This document shows, piece after piece, positions 27,319-36,610 of a stretch of DNA of 64,000 bases. The DNA comes from Cellvibrio sp. KY-YJ-3. Lineage in GTDB: Bacteria > Pseudomonadota > Gammaproteobacteria > Pseudomonadales > Cellvibrionaceae. The stretch lies in the NCBI RefSeq assembly GCF_008806955.1, contig NZ_CP031727.1:2308001-2372000 (forward strand), given 5' to 3'. The notes beneath the pieces were generated by a model, which was not told the DNA's origin, did not search any database, and saw nothing but the letters and a program-made list of their open reading frames with translations. The translations under genes were made by a program, and so were the position numbers. Every line of letters starts with the position of its first letter. Within the stretch, counting starts at the first letter, position 1.

Positions 27319-27503
27319 AGTGTTCCTTAGCATCGGTGATGCGGTTGCTCGGAGTAATTAAGTAGTCTTGTTTTTTGTGACTGGTGTTTTAAGTGTAGTG
27401 CTAATTTACGCAGATTGTATTGGCTTGGTCTTGTATGCCCAATTAATAATTCTCGTTATGATGCTTGGTGTATGTTTTTTGATCTGCTTTTTTAATAAAT
27501 GAG

Positions 27504-28175
27504 ATGGTTATGGATTATTTACCCTGCGTAGAAATTGAAACCGGCAAGTTGCCGGTATCCGCAAGTGTCATTTGGTTGCACGGGTTGGGGGCGGATGGTC
27601 ATGATTTTGCGCCTTTGGTGCCAGAATTGAATTTGCCAGAAAGTCTCTCTGTTCGTTTTATCTTTCCTCATGCGCCCGAAATTCCGGTAACTATCAATGG
27701 TGGTTACATCATGCCGGCTTGGTACGATATTCTGGAAATGAATTTGGAGCGCAAAATTGACGAGCAACAGTTATTAATTAGTGCGGCAGCTGTGCAGGCA
27801 TTAATTGCGCGCGAGCAGGCGCGAGGTATTCAATCAGCGCGCATTATTCTGGCGGGTTTTTCACAGGGTGGGGCGGTGGTTTATCAGGCGGGGTTAAGTT
27901 TTGAACAGCCTCTGGCTGGCCTGCTGGTTATGTCCAGTTATCTTGCTACTCAGGCAAGTTTGCAAATAGCGCCAGCCAATCATCGCACTCCAATTTTGAT
28001 TCAACACGGGAGTCGCGATGGTGTTGTGCCGGAGCTATTGGGGCAGCGCGCTTTTCGTTTTCTTAGCGATAAAGATTGTCAGGTGAGTTATGAGGCCTAT
28101 GCGATGGAGCACACGCTTTGTGCTGAGCAAATACTCTCCATTTCCAACTGGCTGCAATGTTTACTTCGTCAATAA
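27504..28175 (+). CDS. Carboxylesterase/phospholipase family alpha/beta-hydrolase
   Basis: The 223-residue protein has WLHGLGADGHDF, the nucleophile elbow GFSQGG, the Asp in GSRDGVVP and a C-terminal His in YAMEHTLC. That is the full catalytic triad of the small carboxylesterases related to acyl-protein thioesterases. No signal peptide is seen, so it should be cytoplasmic. Two ATGs (27504 and 27510) are possible; the second has better spacing from GAG. It converges on the GH84 gene, whose stop is one base further on. Confidence 0.88.
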   Translation: MVMDYLPCVEIETGKLPVSASVIWLHGLGADGHDFAPLVPELNLPESLSVRFIFPHAPEIPVTINGGYIMPAWYDILEMNLERKIDEQQLLISAAAVQALIAREQARGIQSARIILAGFSQGGAVVYQAGLSFEQPLAGLLVMSSYLATQASLQIAPANHRTPILIQHGSRDGVVPELLGQRAFRFLSDKDCQVSYEAYAMEHTLCAEQILSISNWLQCLLRQ

Positions 28176-29261
28176 TTATTCCGTTAAGCAGGCGGGATCA
28201 AAAGTATAAACACCATCCAGCCAATCGATGATTTCCTTGGCGAAGGGATTGCGGGGGAACTGACCATAACGCTGGCGCAATATCAATCGCTCGTGTTGAT
28301 CCAGATTTTTTAATCCGCGCTCTTGCAGTGTATGCACATCTTCTGTCAGTTGTTGTGCCAACTCAGCGCCGCAGAGTTGCTCACAAATAAGATGGAATGC
28401 ATTTTGTGCGGAATAATCCTGTGCTTGTTGGTACGCGATTGGCAGGCTGGCTAACGGAATTTTTGACAGCCAGGCTTGATTCATTGGGTTGACTGCATGG
28501 CCTGATAATTTTCCTTCGAGCTGGCCGTGCGATTGGTCGAATGCGCGCAGTTGCAATACGTTGGATTTTGCGGCGCCATCATTCACTGGGTAGTTGTCCC
28601 ATAAAAATGGTTTGCGACCGATCAGCTCCTTCACTTGTAATAGATGCTCGCGGGTATAGCTGGGCGAGCAAACTTTTTCCCCTGTCCAAAACATATCAAT
28701 AGTGCTATCGAGTTGCCGGGCAAATGTTTGCCAATAATTAGCGGGCATTTTGCCAAAGACTTTTTCCAATACCGGATCAAAGCTGTAGTAGGTGGGGCAA
28801 AAGATAATGCGCTGGGCGCTACTGAGTGCGGCTGCTTCATGAGCAATATCAATTTGAATTTCCGCTAACCCGGGAATATCGCCGCGCATATCATCAAATA
28901 AAATACAGAGAATATCGGGTTGTAGATCGTTGAGTTGTTGGATACGCCGTTTGAGTTGTTGCCGTTGATCGCGCGAGTTATCCAGATAAATTTCATGAGG
29001 GCTTAGCCCCACGCCAAATTCAATTTTCGCCTCACTATAAATGTGGCGCAGCGCGACCAGTTTTTCCTTTGTTTCTGTTGGCCAATCCTGCTGCCATTGC
29101 GTGCGCAGAAATTTGTCACTTTTTGGTGCATAAATATAAAAGTCATAGTGTTGCTGTACGAGAAACTCTGCATAGCTGGTGCGATCTTCCCACTGCCATT
29201 CGCGTCCAAAAAAACCTTCAATAATGCCAAGAGGTGTAGCGCGGCTTTTATTCGTTTGCAT
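28176..29261 (-). CDS. GH84 beta-N-acetylglucosaminidase (O-GlcNAcase-like)
   Basis: This 361-residue protein starts with GIIEGFFGREWQWEDR and has the double-aspartate motif LFDDMRGD and the stretch PFLWDNYPVNDG, all typical of the GH84 catalytic domain. GH84 enzymes cleave terminal beta-N-acetylglucosamine by substrate-assisted catalysis; the family includes O-GlcNAcase and bacterial relatives. There is no signal peptide and no carbohydrate-binding domain, so this is a bare cytoplasmic catalytic domain. A role in recycling amino-sugar fragments is possible but not shown. Confidence 0.88.
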   Translation of the reverse strand: MQTNKSRATPLGIIEGFFGREWQWEDRTSYAEFLVQQHYDFYIYAPKSDKFLRTQWQQDWPTETKEKLVALRHIYSEAKIEFGVGLSPHEIYLDNSRDQRQQLKRRIQQLNDLQPDILCILFDDMRGDIPGLAEIQIDIAHEAAALSSAQRIIFCPTYYSFDPVLEKVFGKMPANYWQTFARQLDSTIDMFWTGEKVCSPSYTREHLLQVKELIGRKPFLWDNYPVNDGAAKSNVLQLRAFDQSHGQLEGKLSGHAVNPMNQAWLSKIPLASLPIAYQQAQDYSAQNAFHLICEQLCGAELAQQLTEDVHTLQERGLKNLDQHERLILRQRYGQFPRNPFAKEIIDWLDGVYTFDPACLTE

Positions 29262-29872
29262 CGGTGCTCGCCTGTTTGCTGATGAGAAACGTGTTGCTGT
29301 TGTGATTTTTTTAAAGCGATATAGGTGTAAATTTGTTGAGCTTTTTACTGCTTTTTTATGGTGTCGGTTTCTTCTGGGGGAATGTAACAGTGCGATAATT
29401 CTTTGTCGCTATTAGATACTGATTTCTGAAGTGTCCTTCGTACATTGCCAAGGGTGGCGTCAATTGACACTATAAGCCCATCTGCCTATCATAGCGGCCT
29501 TTTTGCGCTGGGCAATTTTACGGTTTTTTCAACGGTATTTGGCACAATTCACTTGCTGTTCTGTTGTGTTATATCGACGAATATTTCTCGCGGGTTGTTG
29601 CTTTCATATTTGAATTGCTTTTTAACGCCGATCTCTAGGATGGCCTGTGTGCTGACGGGTTAATAATAGGAAGCGTATCATTTCAATTCCGTGCGTTAAT
29701 CTTACATGCCTGAATTAAATCGGTAATGGCCAATATGCGGAAGGTTCCTCCGCCACAGAGGCAAAACGGTATTCGACCTGAGCTTCTCACTACTAGAATT
29801 GGAACCAGATTAAAAATCAACCGCCTGTATTTTTAGGTACATCACCTATACAACATAGTTTGTGGAGTAGAA
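29262..29872 (+). promoter_or_regulatory. pgi: Upstream region and leader of pgi; no protein gene seen
   Basis: This 611-base stretch holds no convincing coding frame. A strong promoter at 29464-29492 implies a leader of about 370 bases before pgi. In the leader, GGTTCC (near 29745) and GGAACC (near 29802) could pair at long range, and CCTC-N7-GAGG is a minor hairpin. I recognise no known riboswitch. Confidence 0.5.
29464..29492 (+). promoter_or_regulatory. Near-consensus sigma-70 promoter
   Basis: TTGACA (29464-29469), a 17-base spacer, then TATCAT (29487-29492). The -35 is a perfect match, spacing is optimal and the -10 has five of six bases. Transcription would start near 29499 and run to pgi. 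Confidence 0.75.
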
Positions 29873-31537
29873 ATGACCAAGCCTGACACGCGTCCTACTG
29901 ACTTACCTTCCTGGAAAGTACTTGAAGCCCATGCGGCGCAAATGAAAAGTCGCCACCTTAAAGAATTATTTGCCGCTGATGATCAGCGCTTTGAAAAGTT
30001 CTCCTTGCAGCTCTCTCCCTTCTTGTTCGATTACTCCAAAAACCTGATTACCGATGAAACCAAAGCGGGGCTCTTGGCCTTGGCACAGGAATCTGGTGTT
30101 GAAACGTGGCGCAGCAAGATGTTTGCTGCGGAGCACATCAATGCCACGGAAGATCGCGCTGTGATGCATGTGGCTTTGCGTGATAAGTCTGCAAACCCGA
30201 TTCTTATTGATGGTGCTGATGCGCGCCCGGCGGTAAATGCGGAATTGGAGCGTATGCGTAAGCTGAGTGAAAAGCTGCGTTCAGGCGGGTGGGTGGGTTA
30301 TACCGGTAAAACTATCACCGATATCGTGAGTATTGGTATTGGTGGCTCAAACCTTGGCCCGCTGATGGTATGTGAAGCGCTGAAAGCTTATAGCGATAAA
30401 CAATTCAACATGCACTTCGTGTCCAATATTGATGGTGTTCAGATCGCAGAAGTGTTGGCCGGTTTGAACCCTGAAACCACCTTATTTGTTATCTCCTCCA
30501 AAACCTTTACTACCCAGGAAACCATGACCAATGCGCGTACTGCAGAGCAGTGGTTTATGGCGGCGGCGGGCGATAAGTCGGCTATTGCCAAGCACTTCGT
30601 GGCGGTATCTACCAACCGTAAATTAGTTACTGCTTTCGGTATTGCGGAAGAAAATATTTTTGATATGTGGGATTGGGTTGGCGGGCGTTTCTCGCTCTGG
30701 TCGGCAATCGGTTTACCGATAGTATTGTCCCTTGGTTACGACGTATTTGATGAGCTGCTGCAAGGCGCTTATGAAATGGATCAACATTTTCAAAGCGCAC
30801 CTCTGGCAGAAAACGCCCCTGTCATGTTGGCGTTAGTGGGAATCTGGAATCGCAATTTCCTCGGCTATCCTGCGCATGCACTGCTGCCTTACGATCAATG
30901 TTTACATCGCTTCCCTGCTTATATGCAGCAGGCGGAGATGGAAAGTAATGGTAAGTCGGTTAACTGGGCAGGCGAACAAATTACCTACGGCAGTGTGCCG
31001 CTGGTGTGGGGTGAGGTTGGTATTAATGGTCAGCATGCGTTCTATCAAATGCTGCATCAGGGCACCGATATTATCCCTGCTGACTTTATTGGTTCGATTG
31101 CACCAACCGTTGCGGTTGAAGGTCATCACGATGCTTTAATGGCTAACTTCTTTGCTCAAACCCAGGCCTTAATGCTGGGGATTGACGCCAATCAGGTGCG
31201 CCGTGAGTTGGCAGCAAAAGGCGTGAGTGCCGAGCGTATTGAAGAGATCGTGGAGCACAAGGTGCATCGCGGTAATCGCCCCAGCAATACCCTGTTGTTG
31301 AACAAGGTTGACGCCCGTTCACTGGGTGCTTTGATCGCGCTTTATGAGCATAAAATCTTCGTTCAAGGTATTATCTGGCGCATTCACTCCTTTGATCAGT
31401 GGGGTGTTGAGCTGGGTAAAGTATTGGCGGCAGCGATTCAACCGGAGTTGGATCTCAATAAAGCAACCAATGCGGCGCACGATGCTTCTACCCGCAACCT
31501 GATTGACTGTTACAAGCGTGCCAAAACAGCTCAATAA
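29873..31537 (+). CDS. pgi: Glucose-6-phosphate isomerase
   Basis: The 554-residue protein has IVSIGIGGSNLGPLMV, the SSKTFTTQETMTNA phosphate-binding region and VWGEVGINGQHAFYQMLHQG, all Pgi signatures. It interconverts glucose 6-phosphate and fructose 6-phosphate and so feeds fructose-derived carbon into the Entner-Doudoroff enzymes encoded next. The ATG at 29873 has GGAG about 6 bases upstream. It heads the catabolic block. Confidence 0.97.
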   Translation: MTKPDTRPTDLPSWKVLEAHAAQMKSRHLKELFAADDQRFEKFSLQLSPFLFDYSKNLITDETKAGLLALAQESGVETWRSKMFAAEHINATEDRAVMHVALRDKSANPILIDGADARPAVNAELERMRKLSEKLRSGGWVGYTGKTITDIVSIGIGGSNLGPLMVCEALKAYSDKQFNMHFVSNIDGVQIAEVLAGLNPETTLFVISSKTFTTQETMTNARTAEQWFMAAAGDKSAIAKHFVAVSTNRKLVTAFGIAEENIFDMWDWVGGRFSLWSAIGLPIVLSLGYDVFDELLQGAYEMDQHFQSAPLAENAPVMLALVGIWNRNFLGYPAHALLPYDQCLHRFPAYMQQAEMESNGKSVNWAGEQITYGSVPLVWGEVGINGQHAFYQMLHQGTDIIPADFIGSIAPTVAVEGHHDALMANFFAQTQALMLGIDANQVRRELAAKGVSAERIEEIVEHKVHRGNRPSNTLLLNKVDARSLGALIALYEHKIFVQGIIWRIHSFDQWGVELGKVLAAAIQPELDLNKATNAAHDASTRNLIDCYKRAKTAQ

Positions 31538-31561
31538 GCAGGGTGCGGAAAAATACAGACA

Positions 31562-31582
31562 CGCCGGGCTATGTACCCGGCG
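31562..31582 (+). other. Hairpin between pgi and edd
   Basis: CGCCGGG (31562-31568) pairs with CCCGGCG (31576-31582) around CTATGTA. No T-run follows, so it is more likely a message-stabilising or processing element than a terminator. Confidence 0.5.
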
Positions 31583-31643
31583 CATCCATAGGCAAACCAC
31601 GATGTTTGCAATAGGTACGGCCCCATAGAGCAATGGTATTCAC

Positions 31644-33470
31644 ATGACTGAAGTGTTAAGCACAGACCCGCGACTTGTCGAAATCACCGAGCGTATCATC
31701 GCTAGAAGCCGAGATACCCGTGCCGCCTACTTGGCGCGCGTAAATAAATTCCGCAATAAAGGTCCTGCGCGGCATCACTTGGGTTGTGCAAACCTTGCGC
31801 ATGGTTTTGCGGCGTGCAATAGCGACGATAAAGCTGCCTTGGCTGAAGGGCAGGCGGCGAATATCGGTGTGGTGAACTCCTACAATGAGATGCTCTCTGC
31901 ACACGTTCCCTATGGCGAGTACCTTGAACCTATTAAGGCTGCCGCTAAAGAAATGGGCATGACAGCGCAAATGGCAGGTGGTGTTCCCGCCATGTGCGAT
32001 GGCGTCACCCAGGGCTTTCCGGGTATGGAAATGTCGCTATTTAGCCGTGATGTGATCGCAATGAGTACAGCCATTGCGCTATCGCACGACATGTTCGATG
32101 CGGCTGTTTGCCTCGGAGTGTGCGACAAGATTGTTCCCGGGTTGATGATAGGCGCACTGTCGTTTGGTCAGTTGCCAATTATTTTTATCCCTGCTGGGCC
32201 TATGACGCCCGGCTTGTCCAATGCCGAAAAAGCCAAGGCGCGCCAATTGTTTGCCGAAGGTAAGGTTGGGCGTAAAGAGTTGCTGGCCGCGGAGAGCGCT
32301 TCTTATCACAGTGCGGGTACCTGTACTTTTTATGGCACCGCCAATACGAATCAAATGTTGATGGAAATTATGGGTATGCATTTACCTGGCAGTACTTTCA
32401 TCAACCCTTATACGCCATTGCGCGATGCCTTGACGCGTGCGTCCGTCCATCAGTTAGCAAGAATTACCCGCGATACCCCAGTAACTTTGGCTGAAATTGT
32501 CACCGAAAAATCGATTGTTAATGGCATTGTCGGTCTCATGGCGACTGGCGGCTCCACCAATCATGCGATGCACATAGTTGCCATCGCCCGAGCTGCTGGT
32601 GTACAAATTAACTGGCAGGATTTGTCTGACATTTCGGATATAATTCCGCTCCTATGTCGGATCTACCCTAATGGTTTGGCTGATGTAAACCGCTTTCAGG
32701 CTGTTGGCGGTATGGGTTATTTAATCCGTGAGCTGCGCGCTGCGGGCCTACTGCATGACGATGTTAAAACCATCATGGGTGACGGCGGCTTAGAGGCATA
32801 CACCAAAGAACCGTTCTTGGAGAATGGTGAAATTGTGTGGCGTGATGCGGTTTCTGAAAGCCTGGATGATTCAGTTTTGCGCCCGGTTAGCAAGCCTTTT
32901 GCTCCTGAGGGTGGCATGAGATTGTTGAAGGGTAATATTGGCCGTTCAGTGATTAAAATCTCAGCGGTTAAGCCGGATCATCGCAAAGTAGTTGCTCCGG
33001 CAATTGTGTTTCACAGTCAGGATGAATTGCAGTCGGCTTTCAAACGTGGTGACTTGGAAAAAGATTTTATCGCCGTTGTGCGTTTCCAAGGGCCAAAAGC
33101 TTGTGGTATGCCAGAACTTCACAAGCTCACTCCACCGTTAGGTGTGCTGCAGGATCGTGGTTTCAAAGTGGCATTGTTGACCGATGGTCGCATGTCCGGG
33201 GCGTCTGGTAAAATTCCGGCTGCGATACACATGACCCCAGAGGCCTTGGATAATGGCCCAATTGCGCTGATTCGCGATGGGGATATGATTGAGTTGGATG
33301 CTGAGACAGGCACCTTGCAGTTGCTGGTCAGCGAGGAAGAGTTGAATTCCCGTCAGCCTGCCCAATGTGATTTGTCAGCAGTTCACTATGGTATGGGGCG
33401 CGAGTTATTTGCGCCGTTGCGTGCCACAGTGGGCCTCGCTGAAGAAGGAGCTACTGTATTTAACTGGTAA
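31644..33470 (+). CDS. edd: 6-Phosphogluconate dehydratase
   Basis: The 608-residue protein belongs to the IlvD/Edd dehydratase family and has the length and N-terminus of Edd. Iron-sulfur ligands are expected in the segments [24 protein letters not shown] and [15 protein letters not shown]. Edd converts 6-phosphogluconate to 2-keto-3-deoxy-6-phosphogluconate, the defining step of the Entner-Doudoroff pathway. It lies 106 bases after pgi and is followed by a strong terminator, so pgi-edd may form one unit. Confidence 0.96.
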   Translation: MTEVLSTDPRLVEITERIIARSRDTRAAYLARVNKFRNKGPARHHLGCANLAHGFAACNSDDKAALAEGQAANIGVVNSYNEMLSAHVPYGEYLEPIKAAAKEMGMTAQMAGGVPAMCDGVTQGFPGMEMSLFSRDVIAMSTAIALSHDMFDAAVCLGVCDKIVPGLMIGALSFGQLPIIFIPAGPMTPGLSNAEKAKARQLFAEGKVGRKELLAAESASYHSAGTCTFYGTANTNQMLMEIMGMHLPGSTFINPYTPLRDALTRASVHQLARITRDTPVTLAEIVTEKSIVNGIVGLMATGGSTNHAMHIVAIARAAGVQINWQDLSDISDIIPLLCRIYPNGLADVNRFQAVGGMGYLIRELRAAGLLHDDVKTIMGDGGLEAYTKEPFLENGEIVWRDAVSESLDDSVLRPVSKPFAPEGGMRLLKGNIGRSVIKISAVKPDHRKVVAPAIVFHSQDELQSAFKRGDLEKDFIAVVRFQGPKACGMPELHKLTPPLGVLQDRGFKVALLTDGRMSGASGKIPAAIHMTPEALDNGPIALIRDGDMIELDAETGTLQLLVSEEELNSRQPAQCDLSAVHYGMGRELFAPLRATVGLAEEGATVFNW

Positions 33471-33484
33471 GTAGTTAAATTCCG

Positions 33485-33517
33485 GACCCCGAACTGTCGT
33501 TCGGGGTCTTCGTTTTT
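33485..33517 (+). terminator. Rho-independent terminator after edd
   Basis: GACCCCGAAC (33485-33494) pairs with GTTCGGGGTC (33499-33508) around TGTC and is followed by TTCGTTTTT. It separates edd from zwf. Confidence 0.87.
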
Positions 33518-33532
33518 AGAAAGTAAATCCAC

Positions 33533-33548
33533 TGTCAAGTTTCACAAA
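33533..33548 (+). promoter_or_regulatory. Candidate HexR-type operator upstream of zwf
   Basis: CTGTCAAGTTTCACAA resembles the TTGT-N7/8-ACAA pattern given for HexR in pseudomonads, with one mismatch. It lies 15 bases before the zwf ATG. No hexR gene is present in the window. The match is short and could be chance. Confidence 0.3.
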
Positions 33549-33562
33549 CAGGATTACCCCTC

Positions 33563-35050
33563 ATGCTCGAAGCGTTTGATTTTGTTATTTTTGGAGGCGC
33601 TGGCGACTTGGCTCTGCGCAAGTTGATCCCTGGGTTGTACCGCGCTCATCGCGAAGGCTCTTTGCCTGCCAATGCGCGCATCATCCCCACTTGCCGCAAT
33701 ACCCAAATGGTTGCTGAATACAAAGACAAAGTGCGCGCGGCCGCAGAAAAACACTTGAATGCCGATGAGTTTGTCGCTGCCGATTGGGATGATTTCGCAC
33801 AGCGTCTTTTCCCTGTGTTTGTCGATATTGGTACCAAAGATGAGCATTGGGACGCGCTGGCTCAGTTGTTAAACAGCGGCGGTAATGCTGCGCGCGTGTT
33901 TTATCTTTCTACCCCGCCATCAGTATTCAGTATTTGCTGCAAGCATTTGCATGAGTCTGGCCTGATCACTGCTAATGCGCGTGTTGTGGTTGAAAAACCC
34001 TTGGGCTACGACGCTAAAACAGCTGAAGAAATTAACAGCCAGATCGCAGAATACTTCAGTGAAGATGCTATTTTCCGTATCGATCACTATCTCGGCAAAG
34101 AGACAGTTCAAAATCTGTTGGCACTGCGTTTTGCTAACGGAATGTTTGAGCATTTGTGGGATGCAAAATCGATTGATCATGTACAGATCAGTATTTCTGA
34201 GACTGTAGGTCTGGAAGGGCGCGCAAGTTTTTACGACGGCGCGGGCGCGCTGCGCGATATGGTGCAAAACCATATCCTTCAATTGCTGTGTTTGGTGGCT
34301 ATGGAGTCACCTAATAAAATGACTGCTGAGCGTATTCGCGCTGAAAAACTCAAAGTGTTGGAAAGCTTGCGTCCACTTACTGGCAATACCGTTAAATACA
34401 ATACCGTGCGCGGTCAGTATGTGGCGGGTGAGATGGCCGGCAAGATGGTTCCCGGCTATCTTGAAGAGTTGGGTCAGCCAAGCAATACCGAAACCTTTGT
34501 CGCTATTCGTGCTTATATCGATAACTCACGCTGGGCCAACGTACCTTTTTACCTGCGTACTGGTAAACGCATGAAGCAGCGTTTCGCGGAAATTGTCATC
34601 CAATATAAAGATGTCGCTCACCGCGTATACCCAGAGTCTGCCGGTGCGGCAACACCAAACCGCTTGATTATTCGTCTTCAGCCGGAGGAGAGCATCAAGA
34701 TCATCATGGTGTCCAAAGATCTGGAAAAACATGAGACGCATCTGCGCCCCGTCGTGCTCAACCTGAACTTTGCTGATACCTATAAAGACTTCTATTCAGA
34801 TGCTTACAAGCGCTTGATGCTTGATGCGGCGGCTGGTGATGCCAGCTTGTTTATTCACCGTGCCGAAGTCGATGCAGCCTGGTCGTGGATTGATCCAATA
34901 ATTGAAGCCTGGCAGCGCCCTGAGAATAAACCACATGGCTATATGGCTGGCAGCTGGGGACCACAAGCCTCTGCACAGTTAATGGCCAGTGATCGTCGTC
35001 GCTGGTTCTCGATCGATGAAGTTCTCTCGGGAGCAGATCAGGAATGGTAA
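33563..35050 (+). CDS. zwf: Glucose-6-phosphate 1-dehydrogenase
   Basis: The 495-residue protein has the NADP-binding start FGGAGDLALRKLIPGL and the active-site motif RIDHYLGKETVQNL. It oxidises glucose 6-phosphate to 6-phosphogluconolactone. The ATG at 33563 follows a terminator, so zwf probably has its own promoter. Its stop overlaps the pgl start (ATGGTAA), showing zwf-pgl coupling. Confidence 0.97.
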   Translation: MLEAFDFVIFGGAGDLALRKLIPGLYRAHREGSLPANARIIPTCRNTQMVAEYKDKVRAAAEKHLNADEFVAADWDDFAQRLFPVFVDIGTKDEHWDALAQLLNSGGNAARVFYLSTPPSVFSICCKHLHESGLITANARVVVEKPLGYDAKTAEEINSQIAEYFSEDAIFRIDHYLGKETVQNLLALRFANGMFEHLWDAKSIDHVQISISETVGLEGRASFYDGAGALRDMVQNHILQLLCLVAMESPNKMTAERIRAEKLKVLESLRPLTGNTVKYNTVRGQYVAGEMAGKMVPGYLEELGQPSNTETFVAIRAYIDNSRWANVPFYLRTGKRMKQRFAEIVIQYKDVAHRVYPESAGAATPNRLIIRLQPEESIKIIMVSKDLEKHETHLRPVVLNLNFADTYKDFYSDAYKRLMLDAAAGDASLFIHRAEVDAAWSWIDPIIEAWQRPENKPHGYMAGSWGPQASAQLMASDRRRWFSIDEVLSGADQEW

Positions 35051-35754
35051 GCGAGCGTTTATTTGACAGTCGCGCAGAGATGATCGCTGCGCTGCAGGCA
35101 GAATGTGAAACTGCACTGCGCGACGCGATTGAAGATCGCGGTGAAGCAACTTTTATGGTGTCCGGTGGCAGTACGCCTGAACCGCTGTACAAAGCCTTGA
35201 GCAATTCCGATCTGGATTGGGAATCTGTTTACGTCGCCTTGGTTGATGAACGCTGGGTGGATTTTGCGCACGATAAAAGCAATGAAGCTTTTACCGTAAA
35301 ACACCTGATCCAGAATAAAGCCGCCGTGGCCAATCTGGTCGGTATGAAAAACTCAGCGGAAACTGCTGCTGAGGGTTTGGATGACTGCGAAAGCGCGTAT
35401 CAGCAATTGGCGCAACCCTTTGATGTGACTATTTTGGGGATGGGTTCTGACGGCCATACCGCTTCATTGTTCCCGCATGCACAGGGATTGGATGAGGCAT
35501 TGAATCTGGAATCTGAGCAGCTGTGTGCGGCGATTATCGCCAAGCAAAGCGAAGTAACCGGTGCAATTACCGAGCGCATGACCTTGACGTTGGCTGGGTT
35601 GCTGCGCTCCAAAACCTTGGTGTTGTTGCTGACTGGCGATGAAAAATTGGCAGTATTGCGTGCAGCCCAGGCGGGTACCGATATAAAAGAAATGCCGATT
35701 CGCGCTGTGTTGCAACAGCAAAAAGTACCGGTTGTGGTTTATTGGGCGCCTTGA
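35044..35754 (+). CDS. pgl: 6-Phosphogluconolactonase
   Basis: The 236-residue protein has VSGGSTPEPLYKAL, LVDERWV and LGMGSDGHTASLFPH, the standard Pgl motifs (DevB type). It hydrolyses 6-phosphogluconolactone to 6-phosphogluconate. The ATG at 35044 lies inside the last codons of zwf. A weak stem (TACCG and CGGTA) with a T-run follows at 35759-35794 before eda and could be an attenuator. Confidence 0.95.
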   Translation: MVSERLFDSRAEMIAALQAECETALRDAIEDRGEATFMVSGGSTPEPLYKALSNSDLDWESVYVALVDERWVDFAHDKSNEAFTVKHLIQNKAAVANLVGMKNSAETAAEGLDDCESAYQQLAQPFDVTILGMGSDGHTASLFPHAQGLDEALNLESEQLCAAIIAKQSEVTGAITERMTLTLAGLLRSKTLVLLLTGDEKLAVLRAAQAGTDIKEMPIRAVLQQQKVPVVVYWAP

Positions 35755-35841
35755 TTTTTACCGAATTCCGAACTGATCTGCGGTAGGTTTTTTTAGGGCA
35801 GATTATTCTTTCGAACTTTTTTGAACAACGAGGGACATACA

Positions 35842-36477
35842 GTGGCTTTAACTATCGATCAAATTGTCAGAGTAGCGCCAGTCGTACCCGTTATGGTGGT
35901 AGAGCGTATTGAAGATGCTGTGCCCTTGGCCAGAGCGCTTTATAACGGTGGCTTGAAAGTGTTGGAAATTACCCTGCGCACCCCCTGTGCACTGGATGCC
36001 ATCAGCGCCATGGTAGAAGACTTGCCCGATGACGCGGTAATTGGTGCTGGCACTATTATTACCCCGGCAGATTTAGAAAAAGCGGTAAAAGCCGGTTCAA
36101 CATTTTTGGTGAGCCCTGGCACTACACCGGCGCTGATCGAAGCGGCTAAAGCTTGTCCGGTTCCGCTGTTGGCCGGTGTTGCAACGCCAACGGAAGCAAT
36201 GAATCTCTACGTACAAGGTTTTACCCATCAGAAGTTCTTCCCGGCTGAAGCAGCGGGCGGTGTGCCGATGTTGAAGTCAATTGCCGGTCCTTTGCCGCAA
36301 ATTACTTTCTGCCCAACGGGTGGTATTGATTTGGCTAAAGCACCAAGCTATCTGGCCCTGCCCAACGTGCATTGCGTAGGCGGTACTTGGATGGCGCCTA
36401 AAGAATTGATGAAAGCCGGACGCTGGGATGAAATCGAGCGCCTTGCGCGTGAAGCAGCAAGCCTGCCACGCGATTAA
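35842..36477 (+). CDS. eda: KDPG aldolase (2-keto-3-deoxy-6-phosphogluconate/4-hydroxy-2-oxoglutarate aldolase)
   Basis: I choose the GTG at 35842 (211 aa, MALTIDQIVRVAPVVPV) because AGGGA lies upstream at the right distance; a TTG at 35821 is in frame but less likely. Class I aldolase features are EITLRT, GAGTIITPADLEKA and the Schiff-base lysine in HQKFFPAEAAGG. It cleaves KDPG to pyruvate and glyceraldehyde 3-phosphate, completing the Entner-Doudoroff pathway. Confidence 0.95.
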   Translation: MALTIDQIVRVAPVVPVMVVERIEDAVPLARALYNGGLKVLEITLRTPCALDAISAMVEDLPDDAVIGAGTIITPADLEKAVKAGSTFLVSPGTTPALIEAAKACPVPLLAGVATPTEAMNLYVQGFTHQKFFPAEAAGGVPMLKSIAGPLPQITFCPTGGIDLAKAPSYLALPNVHCVGGTWMAPKELMKAGRWDEIERLAREAASLPRD

Positions 36478-36610
36478 AACCTGGAGGCAGCTGCTTGTGC
36501 TTGCTGCGCCTAATGAATACAAGAAACGGGCGTATTAAGCGCCGGAAAAGGGCGCAGCAAACGGCGCCTCTACAGCAAAAATCAATGAACAAATTATTCA
36601 GGAGAATGTA

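Noticed and set aside
29445-29663. 72-codon plus-strand frame in the pgi leader
   Set aside because: No ribosome-binding site, no recognisable domain and odd composition (many Phe, Ser, Leu); it also spans the strong promoter at 29464-29492.
29827-29842. HexR-like site TGTATTTTTAGGTACA before pgi
   Set aside because: The TGTA and TACA half-sites are there, but the central spacing does not fit TTGT-N7/8-ACAA and only partial bases match.
35759-35794. Terminator between pgl and eda
   Set aside because: Only a five-pair stem (TACCG/CGGTA) with a 17-base loop precedes the T-run; at most a weak attenuator.
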